NCBI GenBank assembly: GCA_040756575.1
Contig: JBFLYP010000013.1
Span: 1-64,000, forward strand
Direction of reading: 5' to 3'
Source: DTYU01 sp040756575
Lineage (GTDB): Bacteria > Bacillota > Desulfotomaculia > Desulfotomaculales > Ammonificaceae
Length of the DNA stretch: 64,000 bases
The position numbers and the translations under genes were made by a program. Shown here in pieces: positions 35,106 to 43,856 of this stretch; positions within the stretch are counted from its first letter, which is position 1, and each line of letters begins with the position of its first letter. The notes beneath the pieces were generated by a model. That model was given only the letters and a program-made list of their open reading frames with translations, had not been told where the DNA came from and ran no database searches.

Positions 35106-37289
35106 ATGCTAACTGTCGGCTTTCCCCGGGCCATGTCTTACTACTACCTTTACCCGTTCTTCCGTACATTCGTCGAAGGTTTGGGTGCGCGTCTGGTATT
35201 GTCGCCCTTTACCACAAAGGCCACTCTCGGGAAAATGGAATTTTGCCCCACCGATGAGCCCTGCGTGGCGGTGAAACTCCTTTTTGCCCATGTTAAGGAG
35301 CTCTTGGAACGCGATATCAATAAGATACTGATACCTTGTCTGGTAAGCGTCGAACCCGATAACTACTGCTGTCCGAAGTTCATCGGTGTGCCTTATATGG
35401 TGCAGAACGCAGTCCAAAATCACGGAGAGATTTTAATTCCCCGCATAGACCTTCACCGTGATGATACATCCTGGCAGGAGTCTTTCGTTAACGTTGCCCG
35501 CCGTCTTGCGGTAAATTCACGGCGCCAGGCGCTCCATGCGCTCAAAAAAGCCGCCGAGGTGCAAAGGCGGTTCGACCGTGTGGTGGCCCTCAAGCGTCTG
35601 ACTGTCGAGGATGCGTACCGTTATTTTGAGGAAGGTACGCTGTTCAACGGCGTAAACGCCCGGACCGAAGCGCGGGACGAGAAGCGTCCGGTAATCGGCG
35701 TGGTCGGACATCCCTATATCATTTACGACAGCATCAGCCTTGATATCCTTAAGCTGGTGCGGGAATACGGTCCCGTGCTCACCGCCGAAATGGTCCTGCC
35801 GGAGGCAGCCCGCAGAGAAATCGATTCCATTGCCGAAGGAGAGCGCCTTTGGAGCTTTGAAGCGCAAGTCCTCGGCGCTGCGCTGCACTACCTTAGAAAC
35901 CGGATGGTGGACCGCCTTATCCTGGTAGGGTCTTTTGAGTGCGGCCCGGAGTCGGTTATTGAATCCTATGTAGAGGAGGAAGCCCGACGCCAGGGTATTC
36001 CCTTTCTCCTGCTTACCTTAGACGAACATACGGGCGAAGCCGGCATGGTCACGCGGATAGAAGCGTTTATGGATGTTGCCCCCGAGGAAGCACCGCCGGC
36101 ACAAGTGGAAACGAAAGCGCCGAAAGCCAAAATTATACCCGGGCCGCATCCGGAACGGATGGTCGTAGGACTGCCCTCTATGGGACACCTCGATGTGGCC
36201 ATCCGGTGCGCTCTAAGCGAGTGCGGCGTAGACTCGCTCCCCACCCCGCACGCGTCAAAAGAAATCCTGGAACTCGGCAAGGTCCTGTCGCCGGAGTTCG
36301 TTTGCATGCCCTTCGTAATCACCCTCGGGCAGATGCGGTATCTGTTAGAGCGCGGGGCAACCCATCTTTTGATGGTCGGGGGTAAGGGGAAGTGTCGGCT
36401 TGGTTGGTATGCCCAGATACAGGAACAGTTGCTGCGGAACCTCGGCTATGAGTTCGAGATGATCATCATTGACTCGCCTGTGCCTCTTGCCAGGCGATGG
36501 AGCAAATTCCGCGGCGCCATTAAAGCAGCAACGGGTGATGCCTCCTGGTGGCGGGTCATCAAGGCCCTGTATGCAGGTTACCATCGCATCGCTGCAATTG
36601 ACCGGGCCGAGCGGGAATGCCACCGGATCAGGGCCTTTGAAAGAAAACAGGGCACCGTAAACAGAGTCTTTCAACGGTTTGTACGCAGCGTGGAGCGCGC
36701 CCCCGACTCTCAGGCGGTGCAGAAACTGCTCCGGGATTTCTTGGACGAGGCAAACAGCATTCCGCTGGATGACACCAACCCCGTCCGCGTCCGGATTATC
36801 GGCGAGATCTGGGTGGTGCTCGAAAGCTACGTGAACCTGCACCTCGAGCAGATGCTCGGGCGCTCTGCCGATCCCCGCGTCTGGGTCGACCGGGAGATCT
36901 CGGTGACCAACTGGTTCCACCAGCACCTCTTTCCCACGCGCGATGCTTTAAAGCGCCGGGATGAAATAAAAGCCGCCGCCCGACCGTATTTGGGCACCGA
37001 GGTGGGCGGCCACGGGCATATCAGCGTAGGGCTGACCGCGCTCGCGCGGAGAGAAGGCATGGACGGGATCATACACTTGATGCCATTCACGTGTATGCCC
37101 GAAATTGTGGCCCAGAACATCCTGGTACAGCTCAGCCGGGAATATGATCTCCCAATCCTGACGTTCATCATCACCGACCAGACCGGCGAGGCGGGTTTTG
37201 AAACCCGGGTTGAGGCCTTCCTGGATATCTTAAAGGAACGAAAGGTAACGGAGGCTGAAGAAATCCCATGCCCAACTTCCTTGGCATAG
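35106..37289 (+). CDS. Acyl-CoA dehydratase activase-related protein (DUF2229), internally duplicated
   Basis: A 727-residue protein of the CoA-protein activase group, related to the D-component of 2-hydroxyacyl-CoA dehydratases. The N-half begins TVGFPRAMSYYYLYPFF and has conserved cysteines in FCPTDEPCVAVKLL and NYCCPK that could bind an iron-sulfur cluster. The C-half restarts at MVVGLPSMGHLDVAIRCALS. Both halves carry a TGEAGxxTRxEAFxD motif, so this looks like a tandem fusion of two related proteins often encoded separately. The substrate dehydratase is not encoded nearby. GTAGGAGGAG precedes the ATG. The stop overlaps the next gene by 22 bases. Confidence 0.8.
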   Translation: MLTVGFPRAMSYYYLYPFFRTFVEGLGARLVLSPFTTKATLGKMEFCPTDEPCVAVKLLFAHVKELLERDINKILIPCLVSVEPDNYCCPKFIGVPYMVQNAVQNHGEILIPRIDLHRDDTSWQESFVNVARRLAVNSRRQALHALKKAAEVQRRFDRVVALKRLTVEDAYRYFEEGTLFNGVNARTEARDEKRPVIGVVGHPYIIYDSISLDILKLVREYGPVLTAEMVLPEAARREIDSIAEGERLWSFEAQVLGAALHYLRNRMVDRLILVGSFECGPESVIESYVEEEARRQGIPFLLLTLDEHTGEAGMVTRIEAFMDVAPEEAPPAQVETKAPKAKIIPGPHPERMVVGLPSMGHLDVAIRCALSECGVDSLPTPHASKEILELGKVLSPEFVCMPFVITLGQMRYLLERGATHLLMVGGKGKCRLGWYAQIQEQLLRNLGYEFEMIIIDSPVPLARRWSKFRGAIKAATGDASWWRVIKALYAGYHRIAAIDRAERECHRIRAFERKQGTVNRVFQRFVRSVERAPDSQAVQKLLRDFLDEANSIPLDDTNPVRVRIIGEIWVVLESYVNLHLEQMLGRSADPRVWVDREISVTNWFHQHLFPTRDALKRRDEIKAAARPYLGTEVGGHGHISVGLTALARREGMDGIIHLMPFTCMPEIVAQNILVQLSREYDLPILTFIITDQTGEAGFETRVEAFLDILKERKVTEAEEIPCPTSLA

Positions 37290-38290
37290 ACGTAGGCAGC
37301 GTAACCACAAAGGTTGTACTTATCGACGAGAATTACAACATCTTATTCGACGTTTACCTGCGGACCGAAGGAGGGCCGATCCAGGCCATCCAGCGCGCCT
37401 TCAGGCTGCTTTGCGAAAAAGTTGGTGAGATCAAAGTGGCCGGCGTCGGGACAACCGGGAGCGGCCGCCGCCTGGCCGGGATCATGGTAGGCGCGGACAT
37501 AATCAAGAACGAGATCACCGCCCACGCCGTAGCCGCCCGCAGGGTGGACCCTAACGTCCGCACGGTGATCGACATCGGGGGGCAGGACTCAAAGATTATC
37601 TTTTTCCAGAACGGCGTTCCAGTGGGCTTTAACATGAACACGGTCTGCGCCGCCGGTACCGGCTCCTTTTTGGACCACCAGGCCGTGCGCCTCGGCATAC
37701 CCATCGAGGAGTTCGGGGAGTATGCGCTGCGCTCGACCAATCCGATCAAGATCGCCGGCCGGTGTGGGGTTTTTGCTGAATCCGACCTGATACACAAGCA
37801 GCAGATGGGTTACAAGAAAGAGGATCTCATCGCCGGGCTTTGCCTTGCCCTGGCTGGAAACTACCTCGCCAACGTGGCACGCGGCCGAAAGATCGAACCG
37901 GTGGTCTTATTTCAGGGAGGCGTCGCCGCAAACATCGGGATGCGGGCCGCCTTCGAGAAGCGCCTCGGTCTGGAGATTGTGGTGCCCCCGCATTTCAAGG
38001 TGATGGGTGCCTTGGGCGCCGCGCTCCTTGCCAAGCGCAACTACGAGCGCCGGCGGCGTCCTTCACATTTCAGGGGTGCCGCACACATCGCGTCGTTTAC
38101 CTGCACACCGCGGACGTTCAACTGCGGCGACTGCCCAAACAACTGCGAGGTCAACGAGGTTTACATAGCAGGAGAATTAGTAAGCCGCTGGGGTACCCGC
38201 TGCGGGAAGTGGAACAACCTCAACCTGTCTTCCACCGACCGGAGTGAAAACCGGTGGGGTTCAGGGTTGAAATTGAGCCAAAAGTTGTGA
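37268..38290 (+). CDS. BadF/BcrA-type acyl-CoA dehydratase activase (ATPase)
   Basis: A 340-residue ASKHA-fold ATPase: phosphate-1 loop GIDVGSVTTKVVLID, GVGTTGSGRR, DIGGQDSKII, the bridging-cluster cysteine in NTVCAAGTGSFLD and a second in IAGRCGVFAESD, then FQGGVAANIG. Such activases form dimers holding one [4Fe-4S] cluster and drive electrons into 2-hydroxyacyl-CoA dehydratases or benzoyl-CoA reductases. A C-terminal cysteine-rich segment FNCGDCPNNCEVNE is typical of the stand-alone form. It overlaps the DUF2229 gene, so the two probably form one complex. Confidence 0.88.
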   Translation: MPNFLGIDVGSVTTKVVLIDENYNILFDVYLRTEGGPIQAIQRAFRLLCEKVGEIKVAGVGTTGSGRRLAGIMVGADIIKNEITAHAVAARRVDPNVRTVIDIGGQDSKIIFFQNGVPVGFNMNTVCAAGTGSFLDHQAVRLGIPIEEFGEYALRSTNPIKIAGRCGVFAESDLIHKQQMGYKKEDLIAGLCLALAGNYLANVARGRKIEPVVLFQGGVAANIGMRAAFEKRLGLEIVVPPHFKVMGALGAALLAKRNYERRRRPSHFRGAAHIASFTCTPRTFNCGDCPNNCEVNEVYIAGELVSRWGTRCGKWNNLNLSSTDRSENRWGSGLKLSQKL

Positions 38291-38296
38291 TAGAAT
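38267..38296 (+). promoter_or_regulatory. Promoter of rpmB
   Basis: TTGAAA (38267-38272) and TAGAAT (38291-38296) with 18-base spacing overlap the end of the activase gene. The leader up to the rpmB start holds a long GCAGGC...GCCTGC pairing (38324-38372) and a GAACTTCGAAC repeat cluster, which could be a ribosomal-protein leader structure. Confidence 0.5.
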
Positions 38297-38444
38297 AGGG
38301 TGTGTTTTTAAAAAGTTAAACATGCAGGCATAATCCCGCGCCCACGCAAAAATAAAAGCGGCCTTGCCTGCCAGTTTGTTCCCCTATCCATTAACTTCGA
38401 ACTTCGAACTGTTAAACTTAGAACTCTTACGGGAGGTGGAGATT

Positions 38445-38636
38445 TTGGCTAAACGATGCGAAATCTGCGGCAAGACCATTACTTTTGGTATTCAATTAAG
38501 CCACTCCCATATCCGTACGAAGCGCACCTGGACCCCTAACTTGCAAAGGGTAAAGGCGATCGTCAACGGGCGTCCGAAGCGCATCAGGGTTTGTACCCGC
38601 TGTCTGAGGAGCGGCAAGGTGACGCGGGCGATATAA
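38445..38636 (+). CDS. rpmB: 50S ribosomal protein L28
   Basis: A 63-residue L28 of the zinc-binding type (CEICG at the start, CTRC near the end) with the family core SHSHIRTKRTWTPNLQ. The start is TTG 38445, reached by GGGAGGTGG seven bases upstream; earlier in-frame codons lie in the repeat-rich leader. Codon use and length are normal. It is monocistronic. Confidence 0.93.
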   Translation: MAKRCEICGKTITFGIQLSHSHIRTKRTWTPNLQRVKAIVNGRPKRIRVCTRCLRSGKVTRAI

Positions 38637-38655
38637 AACTTAAGAGTTAAAATTA

Positions 38656-38826
38656 CTATAGTTTGAAGAACAAGGCCATCGTAACTGTCAGGGCAGCCGC
38701 GATGATGGTTAGCACAGATCGTTCTCGCCACCGCCAGGCCACGAGCACGTTCATGACGACCGCCACATCAATGAGGACCGTTCCAATCGCCAGCACCACC
38801 CAGGTGTCCGTGACTGGATATGCAAC
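38656..38826 (-). pseudogene. Possible small membrane protein remnant
   Basis: The minus frame between two stops encodes two hydrophobic helices (DTWVVLAIGTVLIDVAVV and VLTIIAAALTVTMALFF) joined by AWRWRERS. There is no clear start or ribosome binding site, and the frame overlaps the end of the DUF2283 gene. I do not recognise the family. It may be the tail of a lost membrane protein. Confidence 0.3.
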
Positions 38827-39008
38827 TCAGATAAAATCGTTTTTAAATCCATTTTTTGGGAGGCATTCAGGATTTCTATACCCACTATCTTGTCTTCAGA
38901 AGTTGTGTCTAAATTAACGCCTTCGGAAATTTCGATAACCCCTTCCGGCGTCTCGTCTCCCAATTTTAGATACAGAGCATCTACTTCATCATCGTAATAC
39001 ATCTTCAT
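38751..39008 (-). CDS. DUF2283 family protein
   Basis: An 85-residue protein. Its first 65 residues are a DUF2283 domain (MYYDDEVDALYLKLGD, GVNLDTTSEDKIVGIEIL). ATG 39008 follows AAGGAAG. The last 20 residues (after LSELHIQ) are unusual in composition and may reflect read-through into a membrane-protein remnant. DUF2283 genes often occur in pairs with short DUF4258 or toxin-like genes. Just upstream (about 39063-39175) a short frame ending CGNHEITESVEGF and KIVVTGGR may be such a relic. Function unknown. Confidence 0.6.
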   Translation of the reverse strand: MKMYYDDEVDALYLKLGDETPEGVIEISEGVNLDTTSEDKIVGIEILNASQKMDLKTILSELHIQSRTPGWCWRLERSSLMWRSS

Positions 39009-39336
39009 CTTTTTCTTCCTTTCTTCAGGGGATAGTTTGTTATCACCGTTATTAATATTATCTTCCACCGGTAACCACGATCTTCAACGGATACTTAAAT
39101 CCTTCAACACTTTCTGTGATTTCATGATTCCCACAGGTCAGCTCTTCTTCTCCTAAAACCTTTAGCAGGTAAATTCGGGAATTTTATATAATTTTCCTCT
39201 TCTTTTGCATGGCATGAGAACTTTATCTTCACAAAGAGCCTGCCCTCCTTTTATTTTCTGCCCAACGATTTCTGATTACTGCCGGTTTTTCTCCAGCCAA
39301 TGTGTCAAGGAAGCGTCCCCTGACATTAAAGCGCTG

Positions 39337-39636
39337 TTAGGTTGCGATGTTCGGTTTCGTGGCAGAAAACCGCAAACGAACGTAATCAGCAACCCAATTG
39401 CCGTCCGCGTCACAGAGCACAGGGCGTAATGACTCGATAACCTCGGAAACAAAGCCTTTTCTCTCGGTCGTGGGCAAGGCAGAGATATAGAGCTGAGCAA
39501 ATGTCTCCAGCCAGCCGCTCATGTCTCCAGGTAGTGGAGTTGGACGGGGAAAAAGAGCCATACCAAGATCGGAGACAAACCGCGCGTTCTTGGCGTATTG
39601 CTCAGGATTCCAGTGTTGCGCGTGTGAGACAGTCAT
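39337..39636 (-). pseudogene. SAM methyltransferase relic with internal deletion
   Basis: The frame joins an N-terminal segment HWNPEQYAKNARFVSDLG to a C-terminal segment SGWLETFAQLYISALP and WVADYVRLRFSA. In full-length trans-aconitate-methyltransferase-like proteins these flank a Rossmann core of about 150 residues with the SAM motif. Here that core is gone while the frame stays open, leaving about 100 residues without any SAM site. It has a good-looking promoter (39681-39710) and so may still be transcribed. Confidence 0.65.
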
Positions 39637-40067
39637 AGAGCAACCTAACATTTTCTTTTAAACTCATCCTGCTTTGGTGCATTGTATAGTTAATAAGTAT
39701 GGCCCGTCAAGTTATACTCTTCCCAAAAACCTGCTACTGTGCCAATTGTTCTATATAATAATTCAGAATGGTGAATTATAAAGTGGTTCAAAAACCTGTG
39801 TATGGAGATTAAAGCCACCGTCAAAGGTGGCTTCTTTACCCTGAACCCTGAACCCTGAACCTTAAACTTCGAACAGATACCAAAGACCCACAGTTTAAGC
39901 TTTAATTCGAATTTTAGAACTTCGAACTTTAGAAGGGTTCAAGGTTCACAGTTCACGGTAATGCAAAAGATTCTAAGCCGCCGGCATCGGCTTTCTTCAA
40001 CTTAGAACTTTGAACTTCGAACTGTGAACGGACCCCGAAGGCCCACAACTTAAGCTTTAACTTCGAA
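39637..40067. other. Intergenic region with promoter, hairpins and GAAC-type repeats
   Basis: Minus-strand TTGACG (39710-39705) and TACAAT (39686-39681), 18 bases apart, lie 45 bases before the methyltransferase relic. Two terminator-like hairpins occur: GCCACC/GGTGGC at 39814-39831 and AAGCCG/CGGCTT at 39975-39993. The rest is many degenerate copies of GAACCTTGAAC, GAACTTCGAAC and similar units (39840-40070). Confidence 0.65.
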
Positions 40068-40532
40068 CTAAAACTGCTTCATCAGATTAGCCATCTCGAT
40101 CGCATTCACCGCTGCGTTGAACCCCTTGTTCCCGGCTTTCGAGCCGGCGCGCTCGATTGCCTGCTCCAGGGTGTCCGCGGTAATCACGCCGAAGATCACC
40201 GGCACGCCCGTGTCCACCCCGACCCGGGCGATGCCCTTGGCCATTTCGCCGGCCACGTACTCGAAATGCGGCGTTGCTCCCCGGATCACGGTGCCCAGGC
40301 AGATTACAGCGTCGTACCGGCCGCTCGCCGCCAGGCGCTTGGCCACGACCGGGATTTCAAAAGCACCCGGAACCCAGGCCACCGCAACGTCCTCGTCGGC
40401 GACGCCGTGCCGGTAAAGCGCGTCAAGCGCCCCGCTCAGGAGCTTCTGGGTGATGAACTCGTTGAAACGGCCGACCACGATCCCGAACCGCAACCCTTCA
40501 CCAATCAGATGGCCCTCGTAAGTTTTTGGCAT
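40068..40532 (-). CDS. ribH: 6,7-dimethyl-8-ribityllumazine synthase
   Basis: A 154-residue icosahedral-type lumazine synthase, which condenses 3,4-dihydroxybutanone-4-P with the ribitylamino pyrimidine. Signatures are VVGRFNEFITQKLLSGA, WVPGAFEIPVVAKRL, CLGTVIRGATPHFEYV and FGVITADTLEQAIERAGSK. It is the last gene of the rib operon. GGGGAAA-type spacing supports the ATG. Confidence 0.95.
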   Translation of the reverse strand: MPKTYEGHLIGEGLRFGIVVGRFNEFITQKLLSGALDALYRHGVADEDVAVAWVPGAFEIPVVAKRLAASGRYDAVICLGTVIRGATPHFEYVAGEMAKGIARVGVDTGVPVIFGVITADTLEQAIERAGSKAGNKGFNAAVNAIEMANLMKQF

Positions 40533-40611
40533 TTCCCCTATTACCTCGCTTCCAAATGCTTCCCTAAATCCTGCAGCAGCTACGTCCTTCTTTGCGCCTG
40601 AAATACCATAT

Positions 40612-41838
40612 TTATCCTAATTTTCCTTCGGAGCCCTGGTCCTTCACGAGCGTCAGCAGGTGACCCAGCTTCAACTTTTTCGTGGCCAGGTAGAACCCGT
40701 TTTCTTCCCGCGGCGGTATCTCTAACGGAACCCGCTCCACGACCTCCAGCGCGTAACCCTGGATCCCTTTAATCTTGCGGGGGTTGTTTGTCATCAACCG
40801 CATCTTCCGGATCCCTAAATCAACCAGGATCTGGGCCCCGATCCCGTAATCCCGCAGGTCAGGAGGAAATCCCAGGGCCTCATTCGCCTCAACCGTATCC
40901 TTGCCGCGATCCTGCAGTTCGTATGCCCTGATCTTATTTAAAAGCCCGATCCCCCGGCCCTCCTGCCGCATGTAGAGCAGGACGCCGACGCCTTCGGCCG
41001 CAATCATCTGCAGCGCCCGCTGGATCTGTTCGCCGCAGTCGCACCGCAGCGAGCCAAAGACATCTCCCGTAAGGCATTCCGAGTGCACCCGCACCAGGGG
41101 CGCCTCCACCGACTTCAGGTCGCCCATCACCAGCGCGATGTGCGCCTTGTCGTCGAGAATGCTTTCGTAGGCCACCGCCGTGAACTCGCCGTATCTTGTA
41201 GGCAGGCGCGCCGAACCCACCTGCCGGATCAGCTTCTCGGTCTGCCGCCGGTACCGGATGAGGTCGGCGATGGTGATGATCTTCAGCCCGTGTTGCTGCA
41301 CAAACTCCAAAAGCTCCGGCACGCGGGCCATCGTGCCGTCGTCCTTCATGATCTCGCACAGAACACCCGCCGGGGAAAATCCGGACAGCCGGGCAAGGTC
41401 AACCGCCGCTTCGGTATGCCCGGCCCGCCGCAAAACCCCGCCCTCTTTGGCCCGCAAAGGGAAGATGTGCCCGGGCCGGCGAAAATCCTGCGGCTTGGCT
41501 TCCGGATCAACGATCTTCTGAATGGTGAGCGCCCGCTCGTACGCCGAGATGCCGGTGGTGACACCCCGCGCGTCTACGGACACCGTGAAGGCCGTACCGT
41601 GCGGGTCCGTGTTATGCAGGACCATGGGAGGGAAATCAAGCTCATCGGCCCGCTTTTGCGTGATCGGCACACAGATCAGGCCCCGCCCGTGAATGGCCAT
41701 GAAACTTACCGCCTCCGGAGTCACCTTTTCGGCAGCCATTATCAGGTCGCCCTCGTTTTCGCGGTCCTCGTCATCCACAACCACGACCATCTTTCCTTCC
41801 CGGATGTCCGCGATCGCCTCTTCAATCGTGTTAAACAT
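40612..41838 (-). CDS. ribBA: Bifunctional DHBP synthase/GTP cyclohydrolase II
   Basis: A 408-residue fusion. Residues 1-200 are 3,4-dihydroxy-2-butanone-4-phosphate synthase (VDDEDRENEGDLIMAAE, RRAGHTEAAVDLARLSG). Residues 201-408 are GTP cyclohydrolase II, with zinc cysteines in HSECLTGDVFGSLRCDCGEQ and the GTP site QEGRGIGLLNKI. It supplies both precursors of riboflavin. Length is normal and both active sites are intact. Confidence 0.95.
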   Translation of the reverse strand: MFNTIEEAIADIREGKMVVVVDDEDRENEGDLIMAAEKVTPEAVSFMAIHGRGLICVPITQKRADELDFPPMVLHNTDPHGTAFTVSVDARGVTTGISAYERALTIQKIVDPEAKPQDFRRPGHIFPLRAKEGGVLRRAGHTEAAVDLARLSGFSPAGVLCEIMKDDGTMARVPELLEFVQQHGLKIITIADLIRYRRQTEKLIRQVGSARLPTRYGEFTAVAYESILDDKAHIALVMGDLKSVEAPLVRVHSECLTGDVFGSLRCDCGEQIQRALQMIAAEGVGVLLYMRQEGRGIGLLNKIRAYELQDRGKDTVEANEALGFPPDLRDYGIGAQILVDLGIRKMRLMTNNPRKIKGIQGYALEVVERVPLEIPPREENGFYLATKKLKLGHLLTLVKDQGSEGKLG

Positions 41839-41854
41839 CGCCCTTAACCCCCAG

Positions 41855-42493
41855 CTAAATAAAGCCGTGCTCCGCTAAAAAAGAGGAGTCCATTCCCTTT
41901 TGTTTTGAAGCCCGGAAGAACTTTTCTATGTATTTACCGATCATATCTGCCTCTAAATTGACTGTATCCCCCGGTTGTTTAAAACCCAACGTGGTAACAG
42001 CTCCGGTGTGCGGGATTACAGAGACCGTAAACTCATCATCGCCCGCCTCTACCACCGTCAGGCTTATGCCGTCCACCGCCACCGAGCCCTTCTTGATCAG
42101 GTAGCGGGCCACCTCCGGCGGCGCCTCGATTGTAAAGACAGAAGCAATCTCCTGCCTAATTTTGCGGAGGATACGTCCCACGCCGTCGATATGCCCGGTG
42201 ACAAGATGTCCCCCGATCCGGTCTCCAAGCCGTAGCGCCCGCTCGAGGTTTACCCTGTCGCCGGTCCGGAGCTCCCCTAAATTGGTCCTGGCAAGGGTCT
42301 CAGCCATAACGTCGGCGGTGAAACCTTTGTCTTTTAAGGCTGTAACCGTGAGGCAGACTCCGTTCACCGCAACGCTGTCCCCGACCCGGAGGTTCTCCAT
42401 CACCTTATCGGCTGTGACGTGAAGTTCCGCGGAAACAGCCTGGCGTGTTATCCCCCTGATCCGGCCCAACTCTTCAACTATGCCGGTGAACAT
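41855..42493 (-). CDS. ribE: Riboflavin synthase, alpha chain
   Basis: A 212-residue protein made of two similar lumazine-binding barrels, the first starting MFTGIVEELGRI and ending GDSVAVNGVCLTV, the second with LVTGHIDGVGRI and KGSVAVDGISLTVVEA. It dismutates two lumazines to riboflavin. The start overlaps the ribD stop by 16 bases. Also called ribC in some schemes. Confidence 0.94.
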   Translation of the reverse strand: MFTGIVEELGRIRGITRQAVSAELHVTADKVMENLRVGDSVAVNGVCLTVTALKDKGFTADVMAETLARTNLGELRTGDRVNLERALRLGDRIGGHLVTGHIDGVGRILRKIRQEIASVFTIEAPPEVARYLIKKGSVAVDGISLTVVEAGDDEFTVSVIPHTGAVTTLGFKQPGDTVNLEADMIGKYIEKFFRASKQKGMDSSFLAEHGFI

Positions 42494-43614
42494 CCGTGAT
42501 CCACCCCCTCACGAGCCGGGTATCCTTCAATGCAAAGGTCGCTACCCAACTCTTTCACGTTGACCTCTTTGAGGCGGATCGCTTTCGACAGGCTCCTGAC
42601 ACCGGTTCCGCCCACCGGCCCTATAGCTTCCCGGCCGCCGATAATCAAGGGTGCGATAAACCAGACCAACTTGTCTACCAAACCTTGCAGAAGAAAACTC
42701 GCGTTGACCGCGCTGCCCCCTTCAACCAGAATGCTCGCTATCTCCCGCTCCGCCAGCGCAGTTAGCAAAAATTCGAGATCGACCGCCGGCCCCGGCCCGC
42801 AAACCAGGACCTCCGCCCCGGCCTGTCTCAAGGCCGCAATACGCTCCGGAGGAGCCATCCCGGTCACCGCAACAATGGTAGCCGCGTCCGAACCCTGAAC
42901 AATCACCCGCGCATCGAGCGGCGTGCGCGCCCTGCTGTCAAGTATGACCCGCACCGGGTCGCGCCCGCCCTCCGGTAAACGCGTGGTAAGCGAAGGGTCG
43001 TCCTTTAAAACCGTACCTATACCTACCAGTACTGCGTCGCAGGCGTTCCGTAGTTGGTGAACATACTCCCGCGCGGCATCTCCGGTGATCCACTTTGACT
43101 CACCCGTAGCGGTGGCGATCTTCCCGTCAAGACTCATTGCGGTTTTCAGGATTACGAAAGGCTTGCGTGTGGTAATAAACTTTATAAAAGCCTCGTTTAA
43201 CCGGTGGGCCTCCCTTTCCAGTACCCCGAACTCCACCTCGATTCCTGATTCCCTCAAACGGGTGAAACCCTTGCCCGATACCAGGGGGTTGGGATCGGCC
43301 ATTGCCGCCACCACCCTCCTGATCCCGGCTGCAATAATCGCTTCCGTGCAGGGGCCTGTCTTACCGGTGTGACAACAGGGTTCAAGGTTCACGTAAAGCG
43401 TCGAACCTCGCGCCGCACCGCCCGCAGCCTTGAGCGCCTCTATCTCGGCGTGCGGCAGGCCCGCGCGGTGGTGGTAACCCTCCCCCACAATCCGGCCTTC
43501 CCGAACTATCACCGCGCCGACCATCGGATTGGGGCTGGTCAACCCGCGCGCCTGAACGGCAAGCTCAAAAGTGCGGCGGATAAAATCTTCATCTGTCAGC
43601 CGCTCGAGGGCCAT
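42478..43614 (-). CDS. ribD: Bifunctional pyrimidine deaminase/reductase RibD
   Basis: A 378-residue protein. The deaminase half has zinc ligands in LPHAEIEALKAAG and LEPCCHTGKTGPC. The reductase half has KTAMSLDGKIATATGESKWI and the closing EGGSAVNASFL. It carries out the second and third steps after GTP cyclohydrolase. ATG 43614 is the conserved start; a longer frame to 43689 would run through the leader hairpin. It is the first gene of the operon. Confidence 0.94.
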   Translation of the reverse strand: MALERLTDEDFIRRTFELAVQARGLTSPNPMVGAVIVREGRIVGEGYHHRAGLPHAEIEALKAAGGAARGSTLYVNLEPCCHTGKTGPCTEAIIAAGIRRVVAAMADPNPLVSGKGFTRLRESGIEVEFGVLEREAHRLNEAFIKFITTRKPFVILKTAMSLDGKIATATGESKWITGDAAREYVHQLRNACDAVLVGIGTVLKDDPSLTTRLPEGGRDPVRVILDSRARTPLDARVIVQGSDAATIVAVTGMAPPERIAALRQAGAEVLVCGPGPAVDLEFLLTALAEREIASILVEGGSAVNASFLLQGLVDKLVWFIAPLIIGGREAIGPVGGTGVRSLSKAIRLKEVNVKELGSDLCIEGYPAREGVDHGCSPA

Positions 43615-43624
43615 AACTTCACCA

Positions 43625-43667
43625 CAAAAAATTCGGCTGCCCCGCAGAATCTGTCGCGGTAAGCAGC
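43625..43667 (-). terminator. Hairpin plus T-run in the ribD leader (possible attenuator)
   Basis: In the leader RNA, GCTGC pairs with GCAGC and CCGC with GCGG around a ten-base loop (43636-43667), followed by CGAATTTTTT. This has the form of an intrinsic terminator, 11 bases before the ribD ATG. The leader is too short for an FMN riboswitch. Confidence 0.6.
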
Positions 43668-43687
43668 ATTTTCTGTATTGTAGTATC

Positions 43688-43717
43688 ATTATAGGTTTCC
43701 GGCTGCAAAGGTGTCAA
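43688..43717 (-). promoter_or_regulatory. Sigma-A promoter of the rib operon
   Basis: A near-perfect promoter: TTGACA (43717-43712), 18-base spacer, TATAAT (43693-43688). The predicted start is near 43681, giving a leader of about 67 bases. Confidence 0.75.
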
Positions 43718-43856
43718 GACGAACAGCCGCCGGGTAATTACGCCGGCAGCCGTTTACCGGTAATAAACTATTTTCGCCTCCGCTTTCAATTGTTGTACCG
43801 TTTCGCTTTCTTGAAAATATAGACGTTTGGCCCTTTTTCTGATTGTTTTTTGTTAC

